DNA of 64,000 nt from Runella sp. (lineage in GTDB: Bacteria; Bacteroidota; Bacteroidia; Cytophagales; Spirosomataceae): assembly GCF_027484545.1 (NCBI RefSeq), contig NZ_JAIXST010000157.1, forward strand, positions 1-64,000, given 5' to 3'. The position numbers were made by a program, and so were the translations under genes. The notes below the pieces were generated by a model. The model made no database searches, was not told where the DNA came from, and worked only from the letters and a program-made list of their open reading frames with translations. Numbering within the stretch: position 1 is the stretch's first letter; the number at the start of each line of letters is the position of its first letter. This document shows positions 1-8,361 of this stretch, one piece after another.

Positions 1-308
1 CCATTGCTAATGGGTGACAACGGACAGCAGGAAAGCGGTCGAGCCGGAGTTGCTTCGGTACAACTTTACAAGGGTGAACACTCCCTACGGTCGCGTCAGC
101 CCTTGCTTGTTGTTGGGTGATGAGCAAAATGATTGCTTGCAAGTCCAGCGTTCCGGCGACAGGGTAGCGCATTTGATAGTCAAACGTTTTGATCCTAAGT
201 ATGACTTAATTAAACTCATCTCACTAACGAATGCTAAGATGGAGTAAAACAAACTACATCTGCCTGCCACTTTCATAAACTAACTGTTAATATTTTACAT
301 ACTAAATC

Positions 309-794
309 ATGTTAATCACTACATGGGAAGCAGACTATAACCGAAATGGTTATATGGAAATCACATCTGCAAAATGTCATGTTTGCAGCAAAGTGGCAGA
401 ATGTCTTTGTGTTGATAGTTCAGAAGGTGAGTATGGGCCAGGAGCAATTTGTCTAGACTGTATCAATGAGTTTTTTGAGAGAAATGCACGCTTAACTTCA
501 GAAGAAAAAAAAATGAGGCCACTTGACGAGATTGGCCCATACGAACGTCTAGTGCATACGATGTTTCAGCTTACTCCTGAACGTCCTTACGAATTTACCT
601 CGGATGCACAAATGGCTCGGGCAGAATATCAGGATAAAGAGGGATTAGTACGAAAGCTTCTTGAACAAAATTACCGCCTACCGGATGGAACAGTAACTGA
701 ACAAGTTGACGAAAAGGTTGCTAGTCTTGCCCAAGTTAGTAGAACTTTTGTTAAAGATATTCGGCAAAGGTTTTTTGGTGCAAATATTGATTGA
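309..794 (+). CDS. Small zinc-knuckle hypothetical protein
   Basis: I do not recognise the family. The 161-residue product has two CxxC pairs near its N-terminus (CHVC at about residues 23-26 and CLDC at about 48-51), a spacing that suits one bound zinc. The C-terminal 50 residues look helical and read like a small helix-turn-helix or tail domain. An in-frame ATG at 354 would give a 146-residue protein starting seven residues before the first cysteine and is an equally good start. The stop is followed within about 10 bases by a small G/C-rich hairpin. The gene stands alone in a region of fragments. Coding status is likely but the function is unknown. Confidence 0.6.
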   Translation: MLITTWEADYNRNGYMEITSAKCHVCSKVAECLCVDSSEGEYGPGAICLDCINEFFERNARLTSEEKKMRPLDEIGPYERLVHTMFQLTPERPYEFTSDAQMARAEYQDKEGLVRKLLEQNYRLPDGTVTEQVDEKVASLAQVSRTFVKDIRQRFFGANID

Positions 795-804
795 CCTGAG
801 CGTC

Positions 805-819
805 CCCCGTTGTGCGGGG
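805..819. terminator. Short G/C hairpin after the zinc-knuckle gene
   Basis: A 5-bp stem (CCCCG/CGGGG) with a 5-base loop lies 10 bases beyond the stop codon at 794. There is no clear T-tract, so it may be part of a repeat rather than a true terminator. Confidence 0.25.
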
Positions 820-922
820 TCTTCCGCAGGGAGACTCCGTACTGAAAATAAACAGAGTGTTTGCAACACGGTAAGTGCCAAACCATCTGCCTGATAGCCT
901 TCCAAACCCGCTACTCCCGCTT

Positions 923-1114
923 TCACAAAAACTTGCTTCCTTCATAGGCTGTTTCCCACAGCACTTTTTTACAGGCGCCACACTGCGCAATGCCACAACC
1001 ATATTTAGTACCGACCAACCCAAGATGGTCGCGGAGCACCCACAACAGCGGAGTGTCTTCTTCGACATCCACGCGGTAGCCTTTGTTGTTGATTTGTAAG
1101 TTATAATTAGCCAT
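923..1114 (-). pseudogene. Truncated [2Fe-2S] subunit of an IorA-type molybdenum hydroxylase
   Basis: The reading frame from the ATG at 1114 gives about 50 residues that match the N-terminus of isoquinoline 1-oxidoreductase alpha-subunit-type ferredoxins. It has the plant-type [2Fe-2S] pattern, with [10 protein letters not shown] holding three of the first four cluster cysteines. Similarity stops right after that motif, at about position 971, and the frame ends 16 codons later. A full subunit is about 150-160 residues with a second four-cysteine helical domain, which is missing, as is the large molybdenum subunit that normally follows. I read this as the leftover 5' end of a deleted operon and not a working electron carrier. 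Confidence 0.65.
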
Positions 1115-1205
1115 TTTTCGGTCGCATTCACGGTTTGACTTTGATTTATAAAAAGCTGATACACCAACAGATATACCGTACAGAGTAAATGGCGAAACAG
1201 CAGAA

Positions 1206-1385
1206 ATGTTTATCAACGATTTGAAATATTCTTCATTTATCGTAAACAAGATGTTGGGTAAAAACAGGAAAGGCTATGTGAGGCTGTATGTGAATATTAC
1301 TACAATTGGCTACTTCAAAGATTTAAAAGTGACGACAAAAGCCTTAAAAGTGAAAAAAGAAGGTGAAAAGGCAAATGATATTTGA
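1206..1385 (+). CDS. Lysine-rich 59-residue ORF, possible remnant
   Basis: This ATG-to-TGA frame encodes 59 residues with a basic C-terminal half. The stretch [15 protein letters not shown] looks loosely like the three-strand arm-binding domain found at the start of Bacteroidota tyrosine recombinases, but similarity is weak and no catalytic domain follows. It is either a remnant or a chance ORF. The rest of the interval between 1115 and 1517 holds only a candidate promoter. Confidence 0.2.
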   Translation: MFINDLKYSSFIVNKMLGKNRKGYVRLYVNITTIGYFKDLKVTTKALKVKKEGEKANDI

Positions 1386-1488
1386 GGTTGTTGCATAAGC
1401 AATAGTCAAAAGCTTAAACCTTATCCTACACCCGCACCCGTAATAAAACCTGAAAGAGCAAATATGCCCTAAAAAGCACATTTTTTTG

Positions 1489-1496
1489 TATTTTTG
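1489..1496 (+). promoter_or_regulatory. Candidate -7 box TATTTTTG
   Basis: The octamer fits the Bacteroidota sigma-A -7 consensus TAnnTTTG and lies 21 bases before the ATG at 1518. No convincing -33 TTTG is visible at the usual spacing, so this rests on the -7 match alone. Confidence 0.35.
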
Positions 1497-1517
1497 TAGA
1501 AGTCAAGCAATACATTG

Positions 1518-2873
1518 ATGCAAAAAGAAAACCAAAATACAGAGTGGAAAGAGTCTTGGCGTGATGAATATATCAAATGGATTTGTGGTTTTGCTAATGC
1601 CCAAGGCGGTACGCTCTATATTGGTATCAACGATAACGGCATTGTTAGTGGCGTTGATGATGCCGAGAAATTATTAGAGGATATTCCGAATAAAGTGCGT
1701 GATGTTTTGGGAATAATGGTGAATGTAAACCTACTTTCTGAAAACGACTTGCCGTATATTGAAATCATAGTTGAGCCATATCCTTACCCCATTAATTATA
1801 AAGGTCAGTACCATTTTCGGAGCGGCAGCACCAAACAAGAACTAAAAGGGCTTGCTTTAAACAAGTTTTTGCTCGAAAAAACCGGTAGGCACTGGGATTC
1901 TCTGCCTATGCCTACGGTTAGTGTTTTAGATTTACAAAATAGTGCCTTCGATTATTTTCGTAAACAAGCAATCAAATCTAATCGTGTAGAACCTTCCGTT
2001 TTGAATGAATCAAACGAAGCCCTTTTGACACATCTCAATCTAATCGAAAATGGGCTTTTGAAGCGAGCAGGTTTTTTGCTGTTTCATCCTATGCCTGACC
2101 GTTTGATTACAGGTGCTTACGTAAAAATTGGTTTCTTTTCAAGTCAGTCAGATATTCTTTATCATGATGAAGTACATGGTACTTTGTTTGAGCAAGTCGA
2201 GAAAACGATGGATTTGCTCCTTACCAAATACATGAGTGCCTATATAAGTTATCAAGGTATCCATCGAGTAGAAACCTACCCTTACCCCGAAGCGGCTTTA
2301 CGTGAAGCAGTTCTCAATGCCATTGCCCACAAAGATTATAGTAGCGGTAGCCCGATTCAGATAAAAGTGTATCGTGAGGGTGGTTTGTTCATTTGGAATG
2401 ATGGAGAAATGCCCAATAATTGGACAATAGAAACACTTTCTGTGACACATGGCTCGAAACCCCGAAATCCTGATATCTCAAATACATTTTTTAGAGCCGG
2501 TATGGTGGAATCATGGGGGCGAGGAATCTCAAAGATTTTAGAAGAATGTGCCAAAGCCCAAGTCCCACAACCGTTCTTTGAACTCACAATGGGCGGGGTT
2601 GATGTTCGCTTCTCGCCAAAGATTATTCAAGGGATGTCAGAAGAAACTACTCAGAAAAGTACGGTGGAAATGTCGGGAAAAATGTCGGGAAAAATGTCGG
2701 GAAAAATCATTGAAATGATTAACGAGAATGCAAAAATTACAATACCAGAGATAGCGACAGTTTTAGAAGTTACTGAAAGAACGGTTGAACGTGCCATTAA
2801 TAAACTAAAAACTGAAAATAAAATTGAGCGAATAGGTGCTAAAAAAGGCGGATATTGGCAAGTAAAAAACTGA
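1518..2873 (+). CDS. AlbA_2 / HATPase_c_4 ATP-binding regulator with winged helix
   Basis: The protein (451 residues from the ATG at 1518; a TTG lies one codon upstream) has the layout of the group often named 'RecG-like' or 'divergent AAA-4' proteins. An AlbA_2 domain covers about residues 8-115 (EWKES, then FANAQGGTLYIGI). A GHKL-type ATP-binding region with REAVLNAIAHKDY lies near residue 260, followed by the ESWGRGI motif near 330. A DNA-binding winged helix occupies about 400-451. Between the ATPase and the helix sits a tandem MSGK repeat. These proteins are thought to be ATP-responsive transcription regulators; none of the helicase motifs of true RecG is present. It is a single gene with no obvious partner. 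Confidence 0.85.
   Translation: MQKENQNTEWKESWRDEYIKWICGFANAQGGTLYIGINDNGIVSGVDDAEKLLEDIPNKVRDVLGIMVNVNLLSENDLPYIEIIVEPYPYPINYKGQYHFRSGSTKQELKGLALNKFLLEKTGRHWDSLPMPTVSVLDLQNSAFDYFRKQAIKSNRVEPSVLNESNEALLTHLNLIENGLLKRAGFLLFHPMPDRLITGAYVKIGFFSSQSDILYHDEVHGTLFEQVEKTMDLLLTKYMSAYISYQGIHRVETYPYPEAALREAVLNAIAHKDYSSGSPIQIKVYREGGLFIWNDGEMPNNWTIETLSVTHGSKPRNPDISNTFFRAGMVESWGRGISKILEECAKAQVPQPFFELTMGGVDVRFSPKIIQGMSEETTQKSTVEMSGKMSGKMSGKIIEMINENAKITIPEIATVLEVTERTVERAINKLKTENKIERIGAKKGGYWQVKN
2670..2705 (+). repeat. Three tandem 12-bp units inside the AlbA_2 gene
   Basis: ATGTCGGGAAAA occurs three times in a row and encodes MSGK-MSGK-MSGK in the linker between the ATPase and winged-helix domains. The unit length is a multiple of three, so gain or loss of a unit would change linker length without breaking the frame. 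Confidence 0.9.
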
Positions 2874-2918
2874 ACAACCCAACACAATGAATCGCTAATT
2901 ATTGGACACCGAACCCCA

Positions 2919-3671
2919 TTAAAAAGTAATGGTTAAACCACCGTCAACCGTCAGGACGGAACCTGTCATATAACTCGCATCCGGGCTCGCCAAAAACCAC
3001 GCAACACCAGCAACTTCCTCCGGCTTCCCTGCTCTTTTTAGCGGTAAATGGTCATTTTTAACGTAATTTTCATAAAACCATTCCGAATCCAGTTCATCTT
3101 TCCCATCGCTTTTTACCGACATGGGCGTAGCAATGAAGCCCGGTGCAATGGTATTGGCCAAGATATTACGGGAAGCTAACTCTACCGCCAACGAACGGGT
3201 ATATTGCGTAATGGCCGCTTTGGCCATCCCATAAGACGAACTTCCAGAGGCAACTCTTTCATAATGGATAGACGTAATGTGTATGATACGACCCCCATTT
3301 TTTAACATTGGAATTAAGGCACGGCATACTTTTACTGCTCCATATAACATGGTTTGCAGGGAATTATCCCACGCTGAAAAATCAGCATCTACGGCTGATA
3401 CATTTTCTGAAATGCCGATACTATTGACAAAGGCATCAATTTCTCCAAATTCCTTTTCGACCAACAACCTAAGTTTTTCAATGTCAGCGTCTTGACGGAC
3501 ATTCGAAACACAGGCAAAATGTCCTTCTCCTTTTAAAATTTCGAGTGCATCAGCACATTTTTTGGCATTTGACCCCGTGACAATCACCCGCCAACCTTCA
3601 TTGGCAAATCGTTCGGCGGTTGCTTTTCCGATGCCGGAAGACCCTCCCAACACCACGATTTTCTTTTTCAT
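2919..3671 (-). CDS. SDR family oxidoreductase
   Basis: This is a classical short-chain dehydrogenase/reductase of 250 residues, the usual length. The cofactor loop is GGSSGIG (residues 9-15), the NNAG-type motif is replaced by NSIG near residue 83, and the catalytic set is Ser134, Tyr147 and Lys151 (YGMAK). Residues TGSN after the second strand suggest NADP(H) preference, but that is a weak inference. The substrate cannot be assigned. It converges on the AlbA_2 gene, 45 bases away, and seems to be transcribed alone or after the exported genes upstream. Confidence 0.85.
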   Translation of the reverse strand: MKKKIVVLGGSSGIGKATAERFANEGWRVIVTGSNAKKCADALEILKGEGHFACVSNVRQDADIEKLRLLVEKEFGEIDAFVNSIGISENVSAVDADFSAWDNSLQTMLYGAVKVCRALIPMLKNGGRIIHITSIHYERVASGSSSYGMAKAAITQYTRSLAVELASRNILANTIAPGFIATPMSVKSDGKDELDSEWFYENYVKNDHLPLKRAGKPEEVAGVAWFLASPDASYMTGSVLTVDGGLTITF

Positions 3672-3746
3672 ATTTTCACTTTAAATGTTGAACTAATCGG
3701 ACTTGGACTGCGTAACATCCGAAAAATATAAAAGCTTTTAAATGCT

Positions 3747-5423
3747 TTATCTTAAAACTCCAGGAACACCCGTCGGAATTCCTTTCGCCAAATCTACTTC
3801 TATTTTGTGTTTATCAAGTTGAGCCTCAATGATACCTGACGACATACTCGTAGTTCTGAACTTTACATCTTTGGCAAGCAAATAGCCAGTATGTTTGCCA
3901 CTTACTTTTATATCAGCCTCCCAAGAAACTGGAATTTCATAGCCACCAAGTCTTAATGAGGTAGATTCTGTGCCATTTAAAATGTACTCACCATCATCCG
4001 TAAAATCCACATATTTTATTACTCTACGAGGCTCACCAGCAGAGCCTTGTGCAGGTTTCAAGGTGCTAATTTCAGCATAGCCCGAAACTTTTCCTTTCAA
4101 TATTCCCTGTTCAGGATAGTTTGAAGTTGTCCATTTAAAATCTTTAAGGTCAGTTGCCCATTTCAAATCAGGAAATACTACGGGCAAAGGCTTGGTAGGT
4201 TTTCTTGAAGTGAACTTTAAAAATCTAAGTCTTCCCGAAAGTTCACCAGGTTTTACTTTGCTGGGGTCTTTTTGCTCCCAGAAAAATCCACGGGTACTTG
4301 AAGGGTGCCATGCAAAATTTCCTAAGTGATTATAGAGTTTAGAATCCTCTATATCTGTCATAAGATTTATGCCGGTATAGCCCTCTTCTGGTAATCTGGC
4401 TCTATCACCATATTTATCAACCATAGTAAGGCCATAAAAACGGGTAGCTTTATAATTACCCTTTTCAAATTCAGCGTTACGTTGGTACGACACCCCCGCA
4501 GCTTGTGGTAAACCTGCAATAAGTGGTCGAGGAATCAGACCGAAAGCATCCATGCGAGTCGTGTGTCGGTGTGTTTGAAAAACGACCCAGTTTCCATCAG
4601 GAGAAGGGTAAGTGCCTTCATCGTAGCTGAAATGTTTTGTCAGACGAGTAACACTGCCGTTTGTCAGGTCTATTTTTGCCAAATCGTAATTATTACCTTC
4701 AAATAGGGCGAGATTGATAAGTGATTTACCTCCATCAGCAAAGCTTTTTACTTCTCCTGCTCCATCAATTTTTGGTCTGAATGCTGCAAAATCAGCTTCA
4801 TTTGGGCTACTTGCTACTACTTTTCCGTTGCGTAATTCATAACGGTCACCTTTTTCATCAGATACTCTTGTGAGTTCACTGACTAATACAATATATCCTC
4901 TGGTAGTTACTAATCCTGTTGCTACTTGCTTACCATTGGGTGATATATTCGTAGCTATTCGTCGAACAATTTTTGCTCCGGGAATTTCCGGATAAACCAA
5001 TGGCAGAATGCGAGATTCTTTACAGTTGATGATGGATGGGCTACATTCCAAAACACCACGAGGCGAGTAAACCCTTTTTCCATCTGGGAGTGGAACAGGC
5101 ATTTCATCGCCAATCTCTTCTTCCAAATCACAAGTAAGACATTTAAAATCGCTACCATCCTCTTTCATCACGGCAAGGTCACTCTTTTTTTTGCCCACAA
5201 AATGAGCCTCCAGAATGATGTGTTTTCCGTCTGGCAGATAATTTACCAAGTCAGTTTCAAACACATTCTTAGGTGTTGGTATGGTTTTCACAATAAATGG
5301 CTCTGCCTTTGGAGCAGGTGGAAGTTTGGGAATAATAGAGTAGTTTTTATCTACATTTTGTGCATATATGTTTATGCCACTCGCAAATAGGAGTGCCGTC
5401 AGGAAATTAAAATGCTTGTTCAT
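3747..5423 (-). CDS. Exported WD40/PD40-like beta-propeller protein
   Basis: The start at 5423 gives an N-terminus MNKHFNFLTALLF with a standard signal peptide ending near INIYAQ; ten further codons lie upstream in frame but would bury the signal. The mature part (about 535 residues) has repeated blades of the TolB/PD40 kind (LPDGKHIIL, ISPNGKQVA, PSPDGNWVVFQTHRH). Two close cysteines (CLTCD) may form a disulfide. No catalytic motif is visible. The gene follows the tannase-like gene by 44 bases on the same strand, so the two are probably co-transcribed and may act on the same exported substrate. Confidence 0.75.
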   Translation of the reverse strand: MNKHFNFLTALLFASGINIYAQNVDKNYSIIPKLPPAPKAEPFIVKTIPTPKNVFETDLVNYLPDGKHIILEAHFVGKKKSDLAVMKEDGSDFKCLTCDLEEEIGDEMPVPLPDGKRVYSPRGVLECSPSIINCKESRILPLVYPEIPGAKIVRRIATNISPNGKQVATGLVTTRGYIVLVSELTRVSDEKGDRYELRNGKVVASSPNEADFAAFRPKIDGAGEVKSFADGGKSLINLALFEGNNYDLAKIDLTNGSVTRLTKHFSYDEGTYPSPDGNWVVFQTHRHTTRMDAFGLIPRPLIAGLPQAAGVSYQRNAEFEKGNYKATRFYGLTMVDKYGDRARLPEEGYTGINLMTDIEDSKLYNHLGNFAWHPSSTRGFFWEQKDPSKVKPGELSGRLRFLKFTSRKPTKPLPVVFPDLKWATDLKDFKWTTSNYPEQGILKGKVSGYAEISTLKPAQGSAGEPRRVIKYVDFTDDGEYILNGTESTSLRLGGYEIPVSWEADIKVSGKHTGYLLAKDVKFRTTSMSSGIIEAQLDKHKIEVDLAKGIPTGVPGVLR

Positions 5424-5467
5424 TTTTATGCTTTTTCTTAAAAAATCATTCACCTCTGATGATGCCC

Positions 5468-7597
5468 TTATTTTACCACTACCCTTACCCTATCCAAATT
5501 TTGAATGCGAGTATAGGGCGTTTTTGCATCACCCTCTCTTTGCGAAGCGACTCTTAACGTTGGGAAATAAGTCCCCGATTTAGAGAATTTATAGGTTGTT
5601 TTTAGGGATGCTTGACCATTTTTCTCGTTAAAAGAAATCGTTTTTTGGCTTACAGAAAATGTACCTGCCCCCTCAAAATCCCATTCTGCCGAAACGACTT
5701 TACCCGTATGCGGCGGTACTTCTACGACTGCGGTAAATGTGACGGTTTGCCCTGCTTTTATAGCTACTCGTTTATCACCGTTTACTTTCAGGTTCACTAT
5801 TGGCTGAATCCCGGCTCTTTTATTGGCCGTTTCGGGTACGACTACCTGACCGTCAACCACTTCGTAACTGGTAGAAGGTGCGGGGTCAATGCCTTTTTCC
5901 ACCCAATCACTCAGGTCGAGCAGAGCCTGTTGCAGTACCCCTATATAACTGACGGTTCTTGTGGGGTCTTCCTGTTGGGTTAGGTCACCGTGTAGGGCAC
6001 GGTCGGTAAACCAAAGTCTGAAGTGGTCGTTTGTCTTTTCACCTAAATTTTCAATGACTTTCGACCGATACCAATCTGCCTGCCACGGAAAAGCCTCTCT
6101 GTCCCAAAGTGATTCCAGCATAATCATTTTGCCTTTGAATTTACCGGTTGGCAAGGCTCCCGAAGCCCCCCGAGTAAACATCGGCCCTAACAAAAACGGC
6201 CCCTGCGGATACAGCGGTTCACCTTTTTCATTTCTAAATTGGTCCCATACCTTGTATTCTTTGCTTGGCACCTGATGCCGATGGTAGGTCTGAGCGGCCA
6301 GAAAATTAGAATTATCGACCACCACCTCATCGCCTTGTTTGAGTTGTGCCAATAGGCGGGGGTCAGTTGCCCCGAGTACCACTTTATCTCCTTCGTTTGC
6401 GATCAATTGAATGGTTTTGCCAGCTGCCTCGCCCGTTTTAATGAGTAAATCACCCCCAAGGAAATTTACATTGGGCATTATATCTTCCAATTGAAACGCC
6501 ACGGGCAACGTCCCTTCGCTGTTTCCCAGGCTTTTCCAAGCAGCTTCAGCTGTTCCTTTTTCTTGCTCAGACATCGGCTCCACCAACTTGGCATCAACCG
6601 CCTCCGCATACGGAATTCCTTTTTTGATTTTGCTCACTTTTTGTAAACGAGCTTTCAACAAAGAGGCCGGTGGTTTTGAACCGTAATAGCCTTCCTTCGT
6701 CCAAAAGTTTTGAAAATAGGATCTATCGGCCATCGTCATACCCGAATAAATCGCTCTAAAACCGTGCACGCCCATTGTTTTATAGCCAAACCAAGATTTA
6801 GGCGGGAAGCCCATTTTGGTTACTTCCGTCAGGGCAGCTTTTTCTTCCTCGTTAAGACCGGCATACATATCACCGCTTCCGCCCGGTTCTAAAGCATCAA
6901 TTATTTGCGGAAATTTATCATTCAAAATACGCATAGCGTGCATTCTTACCGAGAATACATTGGGAATAGCCATCGGTGAGCCTACCACGTAAGGCACCGC
7001 TCCGTCCCAAACACCTTCGGTATTTTCGATGCCTCCTAAGGTGCGGTAGGCTCCACCGCTACCGCCAAACGCATAGCCATAGGTACGGTGGGTGCCAAAG
7101 ATATGATTGGCCACTGTTTTAGAAAATTGAGCCGCCGCAGCATTGGCTTTGTAAGCCCCGATCAAGGGGTCACCTGCTTTCTTTTGGCCTGTAAAATCAA
7201 ACCTCCCTCCTCCGTTGGTTTCAATAAAATAGGCACCATGACTCACCGAAAACCCAATCTTATCCTCTTCACCGCTTGCTCCCTGCGAAAGATTTTCATT
7301 ATCAGGAAACGGCGTGATGTACTGAAAAAAGTGGCCTTTGTACTGCTCTTTTGAGGGGAAATAAAAAGAGAATCGTGCCTCCGTACCTTCAAATCCACCG
7401 TGTACATAGCGATGTTTGACGGGTTTTTCCCGCCATTCGTCCACGTCAATAAACGGAACTTTGAATAAGGTATCCTTGATTACATATTCCTTAGCAAGTT
7501 CTTTGCTTGACTGCAACAACGTGTTTTGGGCTTGAGCAACGCTGGAATAGACCAGCAACAGACAAAGAATGGGGGTTTTAAATCGAATCGGCATCAT
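5468..7597 (-). CDS. Exported tannase/esterase-like alpha/beta hydrolase with C-terminal PKD-like domain
   Basis: A 709-residue exported protein with a signal peptide ending at VAQAQ (about residue 24). The region around GGSGG (residues 178-182, likely nucleophile Ser180), followed by a large cap-like insertion, resembles tannase/feruloyl-esterase-type hydrolases. The last 95 residues (from about 615) form a PKD/Ig-like sandwich containing AEWDFEGAGTF. The acid and histidine of a triad could not be placed with confidence. The family is often annotated only as 'PKD domain-containing'. A role in ester hydrolysis of plant polymers or phenolic esters is an inference from the motif and the locus. 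It is the likely first gene of a pair with the propeller gene downstream. Confidence 0.65.
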   Translation of the reverse strand: MMPIRFKTPILCLLLVYSSVAQAQNTLLQSSKELAKEYVIKDTLFKVPFIDVDEWREKPVKHRYVHGGFEGTEARFSFYFPSKEQYKGHFFQYITPFPDNENLSQGASGEEDKIGFSVSHGAYFIETNGGGRFDFTGQKKAGDPLIGAYKANAAAAQFSKTVANHIFGTHRTYGYAFGGSGGAYRTLGGIENTEGVWDGAVPYVVGSPMAIPNVFSVRMHAMRILNDKFPQIIDALEPGGSGDMYAGLNEEEKAALTEVTKMGFPPKSWFGYKTMGVHGFRAIYSGMTMADRSYFQNFWTKEGYYGSKPPASLLKARLQKVSKIKKGIPYAEAVDAKLVEPMSEQEKGTAEAAWKSLGNSEGTLPVAFQLEDIMPNVNFLGGDLLIKTGEAAGKTIQLIANEGDKVVLGATDPRLLAQLKQGDEVVVDNSNFLAAQTYHRHQVPSKEYKVWDQFRNEKGEPLYPQGPFLLGPMFTRGASGALPTGKFKGKMIMLESLWDREAFPWQADWYRSKVIENLGEKTNDHFRLWFTDRALHGDLTQQEDPTRTVSYIGVLQQALLDLSDWVEKGIDPAPSTSYEVVDGQVVVPETANKRAGIQPIVNLKVNGDKRVAIKAGQTVTFTAVVEVPPHTGKVVSAEWDFEGAGTFSVSQKTISFNEKNGQASLKTTYKFSKSGTYFPTLRVASQREGDAKTPYTRIQNLDRVRVVVK

Positions 7598-7658
7598 GTT
7601 GGCTGGTTAATTACTTTTTGATTTACAAATGATTCGTCAGTGCTGCCGAGAAGTGACA

Positions 7659-7688
7659 AAGTACGAATTGAACGCATTATTCGTACTT
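7659..7688. repeat. 10-bp inverted repeat in the ATTCGTCATTCG-type spacer
   Basis: AAGTACGAAT and ATTCGTACTT flank a 10-base loop between the tannase-like gene and the next minus-strand gene. The following ATTCGTCATTC motifs recur near 43.7 kb, so this belongs to a dispersed repeat family and could also end transcription. Confidence 0.6.
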
Positions 7689-7716
7689 CGTCATTCGAGG
7701 CATTCGTCATTTAAAC

Positions 7717-8085
7717 CTATTCCTTAATTCTTTTGGCGGTGGCCTCAAAACTCATCAAGCTGCCTTTGAGGTTGTTGTCATCTACTTTATCCAGATCAAT
7801 AGATATTTCTCCACCCTGAGATGATTCAAAATAAATGACCATTTTTTTGGCGGTCTCTTCTATTTTGGTAATCGGACGTTTGTCATCGGAATTCACCAAT
7901 TCGCCCGTTAGTTTACCCTCTTTCCGAATGAGATTAGTCGCGAATTTTACATCGCCTCTGGGGGAACCAAGAATTGAAATCTCCCATTTTCCCGCAAAAA
8001 AGTCTGCCGGTGCAGTGCTTTGTGCAAAACCTTTAAGAGTGATTCCTAAGATGAATACGAAAAGAAAGAGGGTTGCTTTTTTCAT
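7717..8085 (-). CDS. Small exported protein of unknown function
   Basis: From the ATG at 8085 the product is 122 residues with a clear signal peptide (KKATLFLFVFILGITLKGFAQ). The mature part is a compact, mostly beta protein with alternating charged residues (GKWEISILGSPRGD, GKLTGELVNSDD), similar in style to small exported proteins often found beside sugar-hydrolase or gluconolactonase genes. The 13 codons upstream of 8085 are in frame but precede the signal and are probably not translated. It is divergent from the Nudix regulator, with about 275 bases between them that hold an operator-like palindrome. Confidence 0.65.
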   Translation of the reverse strand: MKKATLFLFVFILGITLKGFAQSTAPADFFAGKWEISILGSPRGDVKFATNLIRKEGKLTGELVNSDDKRPITKIEETAKKMVIYFESSQGGEISIDLDKVDDNNLKGSLMSFEATAKRIKE

Positions 8086-8264
8086 TTTGCCTGCGGTACG
8101 TCGCCACGTTTGTTTTAAATTCACTGATAGTTGGGAGTTCGGTCAAAACAAGCCTAAAAAGTAAGCACAGACGATAAGCAAAGAAGCTGATTATTAACGC
8201 TTTTTCTTTTATAGAATGAGGCATTTTGCTATTGACGAAACAAAGGTAGAAAATTAAAAAGTAT

Positions 8265-8285
8265 ATTGTATATTTTTTATACAAT
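8265..8285. promoter_or_regulatory. Operator-like palindrome upstream of the Nudix regulator
   Basis: ATTGTATA and TATACAAT are perfect 8-bp arms separated by TTTTT. The site lies 76 bases before the regulator start and about 18 bases upstream of its -7 box. NrtR/AraR-type Nudix regulators bind palindromes of about this size, so autoregulation or control of the divergent gene is plausible. Confidence 0.5.
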
Positions 8286-8303
8286 AATTTTTATCCAATT
8301 GTT

Positions 8304-8311
8304 TATCTTTG
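8304..8311 (+). promoter_or_regulatory. Candidate -7 box TATCTTTG
   Basis: This matches TAnnTTTG and lies 50 bases upstream of the regulator ATG at 8362. The palindrome at 8265-8285 is placed where a bound repressor or activator would contact polymerase. Confidence 0.45.
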
Positions 8312-8361
8312 CAGTGCAATCGCTGTTTTGCCCATTTTTCCGCTAAAATCAACCTACAAGG

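Noticed and set aside
1-140. Possible integron attC-like site (GTTGGGT near position 113)
   Set aside because: Only one half of the RYYYAAC/GTTRRRY pair is present and there is no integrase gene in view.
14-247. 77-residue plus-strand ORF at the window start
   Set aside because: Composition changes half-way and no domain is recognisable. The first 130 bases are G/C-rich with repeat-like words (GTTGTTGGGTGATG), so a repeat or remnant is more likely than a gene.
678-1167. Minus- and plus-strand ORFs of 60-138 residues across 671-1167
   Set aside because: They are other frames over the zinc-knuckle gene end and the IorA remnant and show no protein-like pattern.
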